Assembly (NCBI GenBank): GCA_012514505.1
Contig: JAAZAD010000104.1
Span: 1-50,533 of the forward strand
Reading direction: 5' to 3'
DNA from: Rhodococcus sp. (in: high G+C Gram-positive bacteria)
GTDB lineage: Bacteria; Actinomycetota; Actinomycetes; Mycobacteriales; Mycobacteriaceae
DNA: 50,533 nucleotides
The notes under the pieces: generated by a model
What the model was told of the DNA's origin: nothing
What the model saw: the letters and a program-made list of their open reading frames with translations, nothing else
Database searches by the model: none
Part shown: positions 23,140 through 31,129 of the stretch, piece after piece
How positions within the stretch are numbered: position 1 is the stretch's first letter
Layout: every line of letters begins with the position of its first letter
Position numbers and translations under genes: made by a program

Positions 23140-24491
23140 GCCCGCACTCCTGAGGTTCTGCGCAGTTTCCACCGTCCGCGTCCACGACGCTGGGCGAATT
23201 CGCCACTCGGTGCACTGCCGTTGCTGTAGTTGGTACTGTCGTAATCGACGGCTGCCTTGCGGTAGCTCTCGAGCAGGCCGTCCGCCGTGTGCTCCCACGA
23301 GAAATCCGCGGCGTGCAGGGGCGCCCGTTCGGCCATCTGTGCCAGCCGGCTCGGATTCTCCACGAGCGAACCCAGCGCCGACGCCCAGTCGTCGGTCCGG
23401 TGACCGTCGACCAAGAGGCCCGTCTCGTCGTCGCGGACGGCCACCCCGAGTCCTCCCACGTTCGCCGCCAGCACCGGGGTCCCGCAGGCTTGCGCCTCGA
23501 TGGCCACCAGCCCGAACGACTCCGAATAGCTCGGCACGGCGACGAGGTCTGACGCCCGATACACGTCCACCAGTTGCTCGGGGGCCTGCGGTGGAAGGAA
23601 GGTCACCCGAGACGCGATCCCGAGTGTGGAAGCGAGTTCGATCAGCGATTCCGGACGGGCCAGCCCGGTCCCCGACGGGCCGCCGACGACGAGGATCCGC
23701 AACGGCAACCCCGGGTCGCGGGACAGCAGTTCCGCGGCGCCGCGCAACAACACGTCGGGCGCCTTGAGCGGCTGAATGCGGCCGACGAACGTCACCACGG
23801 TCTCCCGTGGGTCCAGCCCGAACTTCGCGCGTGCCGCGGCACGATCGCCGGGCCGATAACGGGAGAGATCGGCACCGGGCGCGACGACGTCCACACGGCG
23901 TGAATCGGCCCCGTACAGCCGAACGAGATGGTCGGCTTCGTCGGCGGTGTTGGCGACGAGCCGGTCCGACTCCTCGACCACCTGCTGCTCGCCGATCCGA
24001 CGTGCCGCCGGTTCCGGGGTGTCCCCTTCCGCCAGCGACAGGTTCTTCACTGCGGCCAGAGTGTGCGCGGTGTGCACGAGCGGCACCCGCCAGCGGTCAC
24101 GCGCCAGCCAACCGACCTGCCCCGAAAGCCAGTAATGCGAGTGGACGAGGTCGTAATAGCCGGGTTCGTGACGCGCCTCCTCACGGAGCACGCCGGCTAC
24201 GAAGGCGCACAACTGTGTGGGCAGGTCCTGCTTGTCGAGCCCCTCGAACGGACCCGCGACCACATTGCGCACGAGCACGCCCGGCGCCGCCTGTTGAACG
24301 GGCGCATCCGACGAGGACGTCGCGCGGGTGAAGATCTCGACCTCGACGCCACGGCGGGCCATTTCTATCGCGCTCTGCAGCACGTAGACGTTCATTCCGC
24401 CCGCATCCCCTGTGCCCGGCTGAGCCAGGGGTGAGGTGTGGACCGAGAGAACGGCCACCCTCCGAGGGAGGACGGTGTGGGTGGGTGTCAC
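23136..24491 (-). CDS. mshA: D-inositol-3-phosphate glycosyltransferase MshA
   Basis: GT4 glycosyltransferase of 451 residues that joins N-acetylglucosamine to 1D-myo-inositol 3-phosphate, the first step of mycothiol synthesis. Diagnostic segments are [113 protein letters not shown] (EX7E donor-site motif), and a basic C-terminal tail. The start is GTG 24489-24491, with GGAGG just upstream though only one base away. A GTG at codon 12 is an alternative, but residues before it are not conserved enough to decide. The downstream ybjN-like gene is coupled. Confidence 0.95.
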   Translation of the reverse strand: MTPTHTVLPRRVAVLSVHTSPLAQPGTGDAGGMNVYVLQSAIEMARRGVEVEIFTRATSSSDAPVQQAAPGVLVRNVVAGPFEGLDKQDLPTQLCAFVAGVLREEARHEPGYYDLVHSHYWLSGQVGWLARDRWRVPLVHTAHTLAAVKNLSLAEGDTPEPAARRIGEQQVVEESDRLVANTADEADHLVRLYGADSRRVDVVAPGADLSRYRPGDRAAARAKFGLDPRETVVTFVGRIQPLKAPDVLLRGAAELLSRDPGLPLRILVVGGPSGTGLARPESLIELASTLGIASRVTFLPPQAPEQLVDVYRASDLVAVPSYSESFGLVAIEAQACGTPVLAANVGGLGVAVRDDETGLLVDGHRTDDWASALGSLVENPSRLAQMAERAPLHAADFSWEHTADGLLESYRKAAVDYDSTNYSNGSAPSGEFAQRRGRGRWKLRRTSGVRA

Positions 24492-24524
24492 GCCTCCATA
24501 CTGCCCCTTCCGTTCGAGTCTCCT

Positions 24525-25352
24525 CTAACCGAGGTTGTCGACGAAGCCGCGAACGTCACGCAGGAACCTGTCGGGGTCCTCGACGAACGGGCCGTGGTTC
24601 GCGCCGTCCCAGAACGAGGCCTGTGCTTTCGGGATCAACTCGGCGGCGTGCCGACCCGCAGCGACGTCGACGACGGTGTCCTCCGTTCCGTGCAGTACGA
24701 GAGCAGGTATGTCGAGGGACCGCAGGACGTCGTCGTTGCTCGCGGCACGGTCGAACAGTGCGGCCCGCACCCGCGGGGGCGTGGCCAGGCTCGCACCGAA
24801 CAGCGCCTGCGACTGTGCACCCTTCCCTTCCACGGGTCCGGTGAGGGCGTTCCCGAACGTGCCGAGCGCCTTGATGGCAGTTCTCGGATCCTCCGACATC
24901 GCGCCTGGAATGGCCGCACGCATGGCACTGCCGACCTTGCCACCCAGTTCACCGCGCCCGATGCTGGTGATCGCGCCGACGAGCACGATGCCGTCGACGG
25001 CCGCAGTGCCGTACTCGGCGAGGTAGTCCGCGATGACGAGGCCACCGTACGACCAGCCGAGCAGCACCGCACCGCCGGAAATGTTCTCGGCGGTGAGCAC
25101 GGCGTTCACGTCGCCGGCCCAATTCGCCGAATCCGCGTAGCCGGTCTCCGGTGCGGCGGAGTGTCCGTGGCCGCGTAGATCCACGGCGATCACCCGGTAG
25201 CGATCCGCGAGGCCTGCGAGGACCTGCTCACCCCAGCACTTCGACGACTGCGCCCAGCCGTGCAGGAGCATCAGCGGACGCGCATCCTCCTGGCCGTGGA
25301 CCGAATAGACGATGGACGTGCCGTCGACGCCGACGGTTTCACGAATAGGCAT
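24525..25352 (-). CDS. alpha/beta hydrolase
   Basis: Hydrolase of 275 residues with the full alpha/beta fold pattern: LMLLHGWAQSSKCWGEQ (oxyanion strand), VIAVDLRGHGHSAAPETGYA, VLLGWSYGGLVIADYLAEYG (nucleophile Ser in GxSxG), LVLHGTEDTVVDVA (acid) and FWDGANHGPFVEDPDRFLRD (catalytic His). Substrate is unknown. TATCGT lies 6 nt before the ATG (25359-25364), so the transcript is probably leaderless. It precedes mshA by 33 bp in the same direction and may be co-transcribed. It is divergent from the PIG-L deacetylase gene. Confidence 0.88.
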   Translation of the reverse strand: MPIRETVGVDGTSIVYSVHGQEDARPLMLLHGWAQSSKCWGEQVLAGLADRYRVIAVDLRGHGHSAAPETGYADSANWAGDVNAVLTAENISGGAVLLGWSYGGLVIADYLAEYGTAAVDGIVLVGAITSIGRGELGGKVGSAMRAAIPGAMSEDPRTAIKALGTFGNALTGPVEGKGAQSQALFGASLATPPRVRAALFDRAASNDDVLRSLDIPALVLHGTEDTVVDVAAGRHAAELIPKAQASFWDGANHGPFVEDPDRFLRDVRGFVDNLG

Positions 25353-25387
25353 GCCGCCACGATAGAGGCGCGTGCCAAAATTGCGAC

Positions 25388-26161
25388 ATGAGTGTGCTGG
25401 TGTGCTTCCACGCCCATCCCGACGACGAAGTGTTCACCACGGGCGGGGTGATGCGCCAGGCTGCCGACGCCGGCCATCGTGTGGTGGTGGTGACGGCCAC
25501 CGACGGCGCACTCGGAGAATTTCCCGACGGCCTGTTGACCGATGGTGAAACGTTGGCGTCTCGTCGCCGCCGCGAACTGGAAGCCTCGACAAGCGCGCTC
25601 GGCGCGCACCGGGTGGTGCAGCTGCACTACGCGGACTCCGGTATGGCGGGCACCGCCGAGAACCAGAACCCGGACGCTTTCTGTAATGCGGACATCGACG
25701 ACGCCGCACGCCGACTCGCCGAGGTTCTGACCGAGGAGTCCGCGGACGTCGTCACGATCTACGACCCCAACGGCGGCTACGGCCACCCCGATCACGTGCA
25801 GGTTCATCACGTCGGAGTGCGTGGCGCGGAGTTGGCGGGCATCGACCACGTCTACGAGGCCGCGGTCAGTCGCGATCACATCAAACGGCTGATGGCACTG
25901 AATCCCGAGTGGTCGGGCGAGGCCGCACCACCCGATCTCGACAACTTCGGCCTACCCGATTCCGACATCACCACCGTCGTGGACGTCCGCGGATCCATCA
26001 CCGCGAAACGCCAAGCCATGCAAGCCCACGCCACCCAGATCGGCGACTTCGGACCGTTCCTCCAAATGCCGGAAGAACAACTGCAGGCCGTGTTCGGTCA
26101 GGAATGGTTCCGGCGGCGCGGTGCTCCGGACGGATTCGCCGAAACGGCACTACCTCTCTGA
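25388..26161 (+). CDS. PIG-L/LmbE family deacetylase
   Basis: Zinc-dependent N-deacetylase family protein of 257 residues. It has the metal-binding AHPDDE motif near the N-terminus (FHAHPDDEVFTTGG), VVVTATDGALGE, ADVVTIYDPNGGYGHPDHVQ with the second metal His, and HATQIGDFGPFLQMPEEQ. MshB and Mca of mycothiol metabolism belong to this family, and it lies about 0.9 kb from mshA, but it is not obviously MshB by sequence; other substrates are possible. It heads a run with the PaaI-like and SDR genes. Confidence 0.88.
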   Translation: MSVLVCFHAHPDDEVFTTGGVMRQAADAGHRVVVVTATDGALGEFPDGLLTDGETLASRRRRELEASTSALGAHRVVQLHYADSGMAGTAENQNPDAFCNADIDDAARRLAEVLTEESADVVTIYDPNGGYGHPDHVQVHHVGVRGAELAGIDHVYEAAVSRDHIKRLMALNPEWSGEAAPPDLDNFGLPDSDITTVVDVRGSITAKRQAMQAHATQIGDFGPFLQMPEEQLQAVFGQEWFRRRGAPDGFAETALPL

Positions 26162-26184
26162 GCGTTTCCGCCTAGCATCCAGGC

Positions 26185-26583
26185 ATGGACCTTGCTGCCA
26201 TCCTCGAGACAATGCCGTTCGCCGTACACGCGGGTGTCGAACTCGATCTCGCGACACCCGCCGAAGTAGTCGGTCATCTCGACTGGGACAAGCACCGAAC
26301 CACTGCAGGCGATGCGATGCACGGCGGCGCGGTGATGACGCTCGCCGACAGTGTCGGAGCGGTGTGCGCGTTCCTCAATCTCCCGGAAGGCTCATCGACG
26401 TCGACCATCAGCTCCAACACGGTTTTCACGCGCGGTGTACGTGAAGGGCGGCTGACAGCGCGTGCCCGGCCACTGCACGTCGGACGCAGCACCATTGCTG
26501 TCACCACCGAACTACACGACGCCGCAGGGAAACTCGTCGCCCACGTCACCCAGTCGCAGGCGGTACTCACTCCCCGGTCTTAG
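26185..26583 (+). CDS. PaaI-type hotdog thioesterase
   Basis: Hotdog-fold thioesterase of 132 residues. It has the family pattern: GVELDLATPAEVVGHLDWDK, DAMHGGAVMTLADSVGAVCA (HGG plus acidic residue of the active site), STSTISSNTVFTRGVREGRL and VTTELHDAAGKLVAHVTQSQ. The substrate is probably an aryl- or acyl-CoA, not defined. TAGCAT at 26173-26178 lies 6 nt before the ATG, so it may have its own leaderless transcript despite being 23 bp from the PIG-L gene. Confidence 0.88.
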   Translation: MDLAAILETMPFAVHAGVELDLATPAEVVGHLDWDKHRTTAGDAMHGGAVMTLADSVGAVCAFLNLPEGSSTSTISSNTVFTRGVREGRLTARARPLHVGRSTIAVTTELHDAAGKLVAHVTQSQAVLTPRS

Positions 26584-26592
26584 GATTGAGGT

Positions 26593-27342
26593 ATGACCAG
26601 CTCACAGGACATCCGCACTGCCGTCGTCACCGGTGCCAGCTCCGGCATCGGTGAAGCCACCGCTCGCACCCTCGCTGCGCAGGGATATCACGTGATTCTG
26701 GGCGCTCGTCGCGTCGACCGACTGCAGAAGATCGCCGAGGACATCGGGGGCACCGCACTCGAACTCGATGTCACGGACGAGGATTCGGTCGAGGCGTTCA
26801 GCTCCGTGTTGCCGAGAGTGGATCTGCTGGTCAACAACGCCGGCGGCGCCAAGGGGCTTGCGACCGTCATGGACGCCAACCTAGACGACTGGCGATGGAT
26901 GTGGGAGACCAACGTGCTGGGCACGCTCCGGGTCACCAAAGCACTGCTTCCCAAGCTCATCGACTCCGGCGACGGCCTCGTCGTCACAATCACCTCGGTG
27001 GCGGCGTTCTCCGCATACGACAACGGGTCCGGCTACACCTCCGCCAAGCACGCGCAGGCCGTACTGCACCGCACTCTTCGTGGCGAGTTGCTCGTCAAGC
27101 CGGTACGGCTCACCGAAATCGCACCGGGTGCCGTGGAAACCGAGTTCTCCCTCGTGCGCTTCGACGGTGACCAGGAACGCGCCGACAAGGTATACGAGGG
27201 CATCACCCCGCTCGTCGCGGAAGACGTCGCCGAGATCATCGGGTTCGTCGCGTCCCGCCCGCCGCACGTGAACCTCGATCAGATCATCGTGAAGCCGCGA
27301 GATCAGGCCGAGGCCGGACGCTTCCACAGGCTTCGCCCGTGA
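26593..27342 (+). CDS. short-chain dehydrogenase/reductase, Rv0484c-like
   Basis: NAD(P)-dependent oxidoreductase of 249 residues. It shows TGASSGIGEATARTLA (TGxxxGIG cofactor loop), LELDVTDEDSVEAF, LVNNAGGAKG (NNAG), a catalytic Ser in ITSVAAFSAY, and YTSAKHA (YxxxK). Substrate is unknown. TAGGAT at 26581-26586 overlaps the upstream stop and lies 6 nt before the ATG. The last codons (HRLRP) and TGA are encoded by the left part of palindromic element E, so the C-terminus may have been altered by its arrival. It converges on murB, as Rv0484c and murB lie close in M. tuberculosis. Confidence 0.9.
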   Translation: MTSSQDIRTAVVTGASSGIGEATARTLAAQGYHVILGARRVDRLQKIAEDIGGTALELDVTDEDSVEAFSSVLPRVDLLVNNAGGAKGLATVMDANLDDWRWMWETNVLGTLRVTKALLPKLIDSGDGLVVTITSVAAFSAYDNGSGYTSAKHAQAVLHRTLRGELLVKPVRLTEIAPGAVETEFSLVRFDGDQERADKVYEGITPLVAEDVAEIIGFVASRPPHVNLDQIIVKPRDQAEAGRFHRLRP

Positions 27343-27393
27343 GTGTTTAGCGAGTCCCCAGACTCGTCAACCACTCACAGGCGCGGAGCGCCT
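27329..27393. repeat. palindromic element, copy E (hairpins on both sides)
   Basis: A small hairpin GGC-TTC-GCC (27329-27337) is followed by the inverted repeat (27337-27381; outer arms CCGTGAGTG and CACTCACAGG, one base shorter than other copies; inner GAGTC/GACTC) and a second hairpin AGGCGC-GGA-GCGCCT (27379-27393). It sits between the convergent SDR and murB genes and supplies the SDR stop; the murB stop TAG (27392-27394) overlaps its last bases. Confidence 0.9.
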
Positions 27394-28483
27394 AGATCGA
27401 GCAGTTGACCATGACGGGCTCCGGCTCGAGCCGCACACCGAAGGCATCCTCCACGCCGTCGCGCACCGTCCGCGCCAGCGTCAGCAAACCCTCCGCAGTC
27501 GCTGTGCCGCGATTGGTCACGGCCAGCGTGTGCTTCGTCGACAAACGCGCGGCGGCATTCTCGCCCGGGTAGCCCTTCGAGAACCCTGCGCGCTCGATGA
27601 GCCAGCCCGCGGAAAACTTGGTGCCGTTCTCGGCCGGGTACTGCGGCACCGACACGTCGCCGAGCTTCGCGTCGATCGCGGACAACACCGCCGGCAACGA
27701 CTCGTCGGACACGACCGGATTGGTGAAAAACGATCCGGCGCTCCAGGTGTCGTGATCATCGGGGTCGAGCACCATGCCCTTACCCCGCCGCAGCTCGAGC
27801 ACGGTCTCCCGGGCTGCGGCGGCAGGCACTCTGCCGCCCTCGTCCGTGCCCAGCGCCGAGGCGAGTTCCCGATAGCGGATCGGATTGCTGAGCCCGTCCG
27901 TGTGCAGCGCCAGTTCCGTTGCCAGCACCAACGCGTCCGACGAGTGCTTGAGCACGCTGGTGCGGTATCCGAGCCCGAGTTCCGACGGGCCGACCCACCG
28001 GACCTCGCCGGTCACGCGATCCAGGAGCTGGACGCGCTCGATCATCGATCCGATCTCGACACCGTAGGCACCGACGTTCTGGACCGGCGTCGCACCGGCC
28101 GATCCCGGAATTCCGGACAGGCATTCCAGCCCGCCGAGTTCCGCTGCCACGGTCTGGGCAACCACCTCGTCCCATGCCGCGCCGGCGTCGACTCGCACCC
28201 TTCCGGCGTCCAGCGAGACTGTGGTGTTGCTCACACGCACCACCACGCCGTCGAACCCCTTGTCACCGATCACCAGATTCGATCCCCCGGCGAGGACGAG
28301 CGTCGGAATACGCGCTGCGTCCAGCAGGCGCACGACGTCGATCAGTACCTGCGTCGTCGGGCATTCGGCGAAGAGTGTGGCCGGGCCGCCCAGACGCAGA
28401 GTCGTGAAACCGGAAAGGTCGAGATCTGCGGACACGAAAGCGCCCGAATCGACGAGTTGACTGCTGATGCTCACATCCCACAC
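27392..28483 (-). CDS. murB: UDP-N-acetylenolpyruvoylglucosamine reductase
   Basis: FAD enzyme that reduces UDP-GlcNAc-enolpyruvate to UDP-MurNAc in peptidoglycan synthesis. The protein (363 residues from GTG 28483) has LVLAGGSNLVIGDKGFDGVV (FAD-binding), GLECLSGIPGSAGATPVQNV, GAYGVEIGSMIERV, AGSFFTNPVVSDE (active-site Ser region) and FSAGWLIERAGFSKG. The GTG at 28481-28483 has TACCGT 8 nt upstream, fitting a leaderless start; a GTG three codons later is also possible. The stop overlaps palindromic element E. It is divergent from a DUF2505 gene, with back-to-back overlapping -10 hexamers. Confidence 0.95.
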   Translation of the reverse strand: MWDVSISSQLVDSGAFVSADLDLSGFTTLRLGGPATLFAECPTTQVLIDVVRLLDAARIPTLVLAGGSNLVIGDKGFDGVVVRVSNTTVSLDAGRVRVDAGAAWDEVVAQTVAAELGGLECLSGIPGSAGATPVQNVGAYGVEIGSMIERVQLLDRVTGEVRWVGPSELGLGYRTSVLKHSSDALVLATELALHTDGLSNPIRYRELASALGTDEGGRVPAAAARETVLELRRGKGMVLDPDDHDTWSAGSFFTNPVVSDESLPAVLSAIDAKLGDVSVPQYPAENGTKFSAGWLIERAGFSKGYPGENAAARLSTKHTLAVTNRGTATAEGLLTLARTVRDGVEDAFGVRLEPEPVMVNCSI

Positions 28484-28491
28484 AACCGCAA

Positions 28492-28501
28492 ACGGTAACG
28501 T
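28492..28501. promoter_or_regulatory. overlapping divergent -10 hexamers of murB and DUF2505 gene
   Basis: TAACGT on the plus strand (28496-28501) is 7 nt before GTG 28509. TACCGT on the minus strand (28497-28492) is 8 nt before GTG 28483. The two hexamers share 2 bp, so polymerase could hardly occupy both promoters at once. Confidence 0.5.
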
Positions 28502-28508
28502 GCCCGTC

Positions 28509-29006
28509 GTGACCCGACGCATCGAGCATTCTGCGACCTACCCGTTTTCCGCCGCACAGGTGCACTCCGCACTCACGTCCGAGCAGTACTGGCGCGACCG
28601 AATTGCCGAGGTAGGCGGGGACGGAGCGACTCTCGACGAGGTGACCGTCGGCGACGGAACGGTGGCGGTTCGCATGACTCAGGCCATCCCTGCCGAGCAC
28701 CTTCCCGGTGTGGTCACGAAGATCCGTCCGGGCGATCTCTTCATCAAGCGCTCCGAGACCTGGGCGGGCCTCAACGGCGACGAGGCAACCGGAACCTTCG
28801 CTGCCGAGGTCCAGGACGCTCCCGCAAAGATCAGCGGCACTCAGAAGGTGTCCGCCCAGGCCGAGGGAGCGAGAGTCGACGTCTCGGCCGAAGCCGTCGT
28901 GAAGATCCCACTGGTCGGCGGCAAGATCGAATCCGCCATCGCCGAGCAGGTAATGGAACTCATCGAGCGGGAACGGGAGTTCACCCAGGGTTGGCTCGCG
29001 CGCTGA
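28509..29006 (+). CDS. DUF2505 family protein (first paralogue)
   Basis: Protein of 165 residues of the DUF2505 family, probably a START/SRPBCC-like hydrophobic pocket protein of unknown ligand. It begins VTRRIEHSATYPFSAAQVHS and ends LVGGKIESAIAEQVMELIER, both shared with the next gene. GTG 28509 is chosen because TAACGT lies 7 nt upstream; an ATG 14 codons earlier would overlap the murB start region. It forms a tandem pair with the paralogue 53 bp downstream. Confidence 0.85.
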   Translation: MTRRIEHSATYPFSAAQVHSALTSEQYWRDRIAEVGGDGATLDEVTVGDGTVAVRMTQAIPAEHLPGVVTKIRPGDLFIKRSETWAGLNGDEATGTFAAEVQDAPAKISGTQKVSAQAEGARVDVSAEAVVKIPLVGGKIESAIAEQVMELIEREREFTQGWLAR

Positions 29007-29045
29007 AAATCGCCGGCACGGATTCGCGATGAGGCGTTGAGCCGG

Positions 29046-29051
29046 TAACCT
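29046..29051 (+). promoter_or_regulatory. leaderless -10 hexamer of second DUF2505 gene
   Basis: TAACCT 8 nt before the ATG at 29060, in the context CGGTAACCTTGCCGATC. This is almost the same as CGGTAACGTGCCCGTC in front of the first paralogue, so the promoter appears to have been duplicated with the gene. Confidence 0.5.
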
Positions 29052-29059
29052 TGCCGATC

Positions 29060-29563
29060 ATGGCTCGCCGTATCGACTACTCAGCCCGCTACAAGTACAC
29101 CGCCGAACAGGTGTACAGCGCCTTCACCAACCGCGATTACTGGGACGCTCGGATCGAGGAGATGCGCAAGTACTCCGAGAACCACGTCGAGTCGTTGGAT
29201 GTGTCGGATTCGGGCATCGAGATCGTCCTGCATCACATCCTGCCGCGCTCCGAACTTCCGGAGATCGCGCAGACGGTGATGAAAAAGGACATGGTCATCA
29301 CCCGCAAGGAGAGCTACTCGGAGTTCGGTGAACCGACGACCGCCAAGTACGAGGCGTCGATTCCTGCCGGGCCGGGCAGCCTCACCGGAACCATGGAACT
29401 GTTCACCACCGAGACCGGGTGCACGTTCCGCACCTCGTCGGAGGCGAAGGTGTACCTGCCGTTCATCGGCGGCAAGCTCGAGCAGTTGATGCTCGTGAAC
29501 CTGATCGACCTGTTCCGCGCCGAGGCCGAAATCACGGACAAGTGGCTCTCCGAACAGTCATGA
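29060..29563 (+). CDS. DUF2505 family protein (second paralogue)
   Basis: Protein of 167 residues paralogous to the preceding one: MARRIDYSARYKYTAEQVYS corresponds to the first copy's start, and YLPFIGGKLEQLMLVNLIDL to its C-terminal helix region. Function is unknown; the fold is probably SRPBCC-like. The ATG 29060 is chosen over an upstream TTG in the same frame because of the leaderless hexamer. The following methyltransferase gene starts 4 bp after its stop. Confidence 0.86.
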   Translation: MARRIDYSARYKYTAEQVYSAFTNRDYWDARIEEMRKYSENHVESLDVSDSGIEIVLHHILPRSELPEIAQTVMKKDMVITRKESYSEFGEPTTAKYEASIPAGPGSLTGTMELFTTETGCTFRTSSEAKVYLPFIGGKLEQLMLVNLIDLFRAEAEITDKWLSEQS

Positions 29564-29567
29564 ACCA

Positions 29568-30401
29568 GTGAGCTCGGTCGTTGCGACCCGGACTCAATCG
29601 TCTCCACAGCGGTCGCAACGGTCCACCACCAGACCCGACGGTGTGATCACTCGTGGCACCACCGGAATCAATCGGCTTCGACGGTGTGACCGTTGGATGG
29701 TGCACGATCCACTCGTACGCAGAACCCTTCAGCGTGCCGCCGATCCACTGGTGGTCGATCTGGGCTACGGCGCCCGCCCGAACACGACGTTCGAGATGGC
29801 CTCTCGATTGCAGACCGTCCGCAGCGACCGGCGCGTGATCGGACTCGAGATCGATCCGGCTCGCGTCGTACCGGCCCGCGACGGTGTCAGCTTCGCCCGC
29901 GGCGGGTTCGAGATGGCGGGACTGCAACCGGTGCTGGTGCGGGCATTCAACGTGCTGCGGCAGTATCCCGAAGACGCTGTCGCTCCCGCCTGGGCACGTC
30001 TGCAGTCCGGGCTCGCGCCTGGCGGGCTGATCGTCGAAGGCACCTGCGACGAATTGGGTCGCCGCTGCACGTGGGTGCTGCTCGACGACCAGCGTCCGCT
30101 GTCACTCACCTTGGCGTGGGACCCGTTCGCATCCGAGCGTCCGTCCGACCTTGCGGAGCGCCTGCCCAAAGCGCTCATCCACCGCAATGTGCCCGGTGAG
30201 CCGATCCACGAACTCCTCACCCACGTCGATCGGGCATGGGCGGTCGCAGCACCACACGGTTCCTTCGGACCACGCGTTCGGTGGCGGGCCACCCTGGAGA
30301 TGCTGAAGTCGCAGGGCCTGCCGGTTCGGATTCAGCGCAGGCCACTGCGCGATTGCCTCCTCACGGTGCCGTGGGACGTGGTGGCACCGAACCCGCGCTG
30401 A
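29568..30401 (+). CDS. class I SAM methyltransferase-like protein
   Basis: Protein of 277 residues with a Rossmann methyltransferase core: VVDLGYGARPNTTFEMASRL (SAM loop, with GYG rather than GxG), VIGLEIDPARVVPARDGVSF, AFNVLRQYPEDAVAPAWARL and LAPGGLIVEGTCDELGRRCT. The last third shows no recognisable domain. Substrate is unknown. It starts with GTG 29568, 4 bp behind the second DUF2505 gene, so it is probably co-transcribed. It converges with the AbiEi-like gene with only 2 bp between stops. Confidence 0.75.
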   Translation: MSSVVATRTQSSPQRSQRSTTRPDGVITRGTTGINRLRRCDRWMVHDPLVRRTLQRAADPLVVDLGYGARPNTTFEMASRLQTVRSDRRVIGLEIDPARVVPARDGVSFARGGFEMAGLQPVLVRAFNVLRQYPEDAVAPAWARLQSGLAPGGLIVEGTCDELGRRCTWVLLDDQRPLSLTLAWDPFASERPSDLAERLPKALIHRNVPGEPIHELLTHVDRAWAVAAPHGSFGPRVRWRATLEMLKSQGLPVRIQRRPLRDCLLTVPWDVVAPNPR

Positions 30402-30403
30402 CC

Positions 30404-31018
30404 TCACCTACACGTGGCGAGTGCACGCTCGATGCGCTGGGCCACCGGCGCCTCGCACGTCGCACTCTCTTCGTGAAGTGCATGAGCGTCGAGCCGCCCG
30501 ATGGCGACGCCATCGGCCACGACCTCGTCGAGAAGCTCCTGAGAGATGCCGCCCGCCGCCAGATCGAGGGCAGTGCGCTGCGGCGTGGTGATACGCAAGG
30601 GGCCGATCTTCTCGCAGTCCTGTGCCCGCACCGATCGCCGGTGCAGCGCCAACTCCCGAGTGGGAGAGGGCGGCGCCATCACCGTCGAGAAGTGAATGAA
30701 CCGTGGGTACAAATGCCCTAGTCCGTGCAGTTCTGCCGCACTCTGGTGGGATACCGCCGCTGCGGTACCGAACCATGTGCACCATTTGGCAAACGCCTCG
30801 AAATCGGTGTGCGGAGCATCCGCCGCCCGAAACAGGTCGCGCTCGACCTTGATCCAGGACCCGCGGACAACCTGAGTACCCAACATCTCGGTGGAGTACC
30901 CGACCTGCAGGGCCTGGGCCGCCGTGAAGAAGCCGGCTTGTGCGGCGGCGAGCTCTTGCAAAGACTGTTCAGCACCAGAATCGCCGCTGTCGGCGTGTGG
31001 ACCCGTCCAACCCGTCAT
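30404..31018 (-). CDS. solitary AbiEi-type antitoxin-like protein
   Basis: Protein of 204 residues resembling the AbiEi family of type IV antitoxins. The N-terminal winged helix (QELAAAQAGFFTAAQALQVG, YSTEMLGTQVVRGSWIKVER) is followed by WFGTAAAVSHQSAAELHGLG, PSPTRELALHRRSV and PLRITTPQRTALDLAAGGIS, which match the AbiEi C-terminal region. No AbiEii nucleotidyltransferase toxin lies beside it. TAATGT (31025-31030) lies 6 nt upstream of the ATG, and an inverted repeat at 31035-31061 could be its operator. The role may be purely regulatory. Confidence 0.8.
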   Translation of the reverse strand: MTGWTGPHADSGDSGAEQSLQELAAAQAGFFTAAQALQVGYSTEMLGTQVVRGSWIKVERDLFRAADAPHTDFEAFAKWCTWFGTAAAVSHQSAAELHGLGHLYPRFIHFSTVMAPPSPTRELALHRRSVRAQDCEKIGPLRITTPQRTALDLAAGGISQELLDEVVADGVAIGRLDAHALHEESATCEAPVAQRIERALATCR

Positions 31019-31034
31019 GTCCCCACATTACGAC

Positions 31035-31061
31035 GCAAATGTGTTATGCATCACAATTTGC
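31035..31061. promoter_or_regulatory. AT-rich inverted repeat upstream of the AbiEi-like gene
   Basis: GCAAATGTG (31035-31043) and CACAATTTGC (31052-31061) are inverted with one extra base in the right arm, around TTATGCAT. It begins 4 bp beyond the putative -10. The AT content is clearly above the surrounding DNA. AbiEi proteins bind inverted repeats at their own promoters, so autoregulation is plausible. Confidence 0.5.
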
Positions 31062-31129
31062 ATGGATCCTTACCTGCACGGTCCCCCATTCACAGAATTT
31101 GTTCATAGTTCTCAGGAACAATTAGCGGA

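Noticed and set aside
25388-26161. Naming the PIG-L protein MshB
   Set aside because: The family is clear, but MshB-specific features cannot be confirmed by eye, and other PIG-L proteins exist in these genomes.
6449-27393. CRISPR-like array from the repeated palindromes
   Set aside because: Copies are 1.5-10 kb apart, vary in sequence and orientation, and lie between unrelated genes; no spacers or cas genes.
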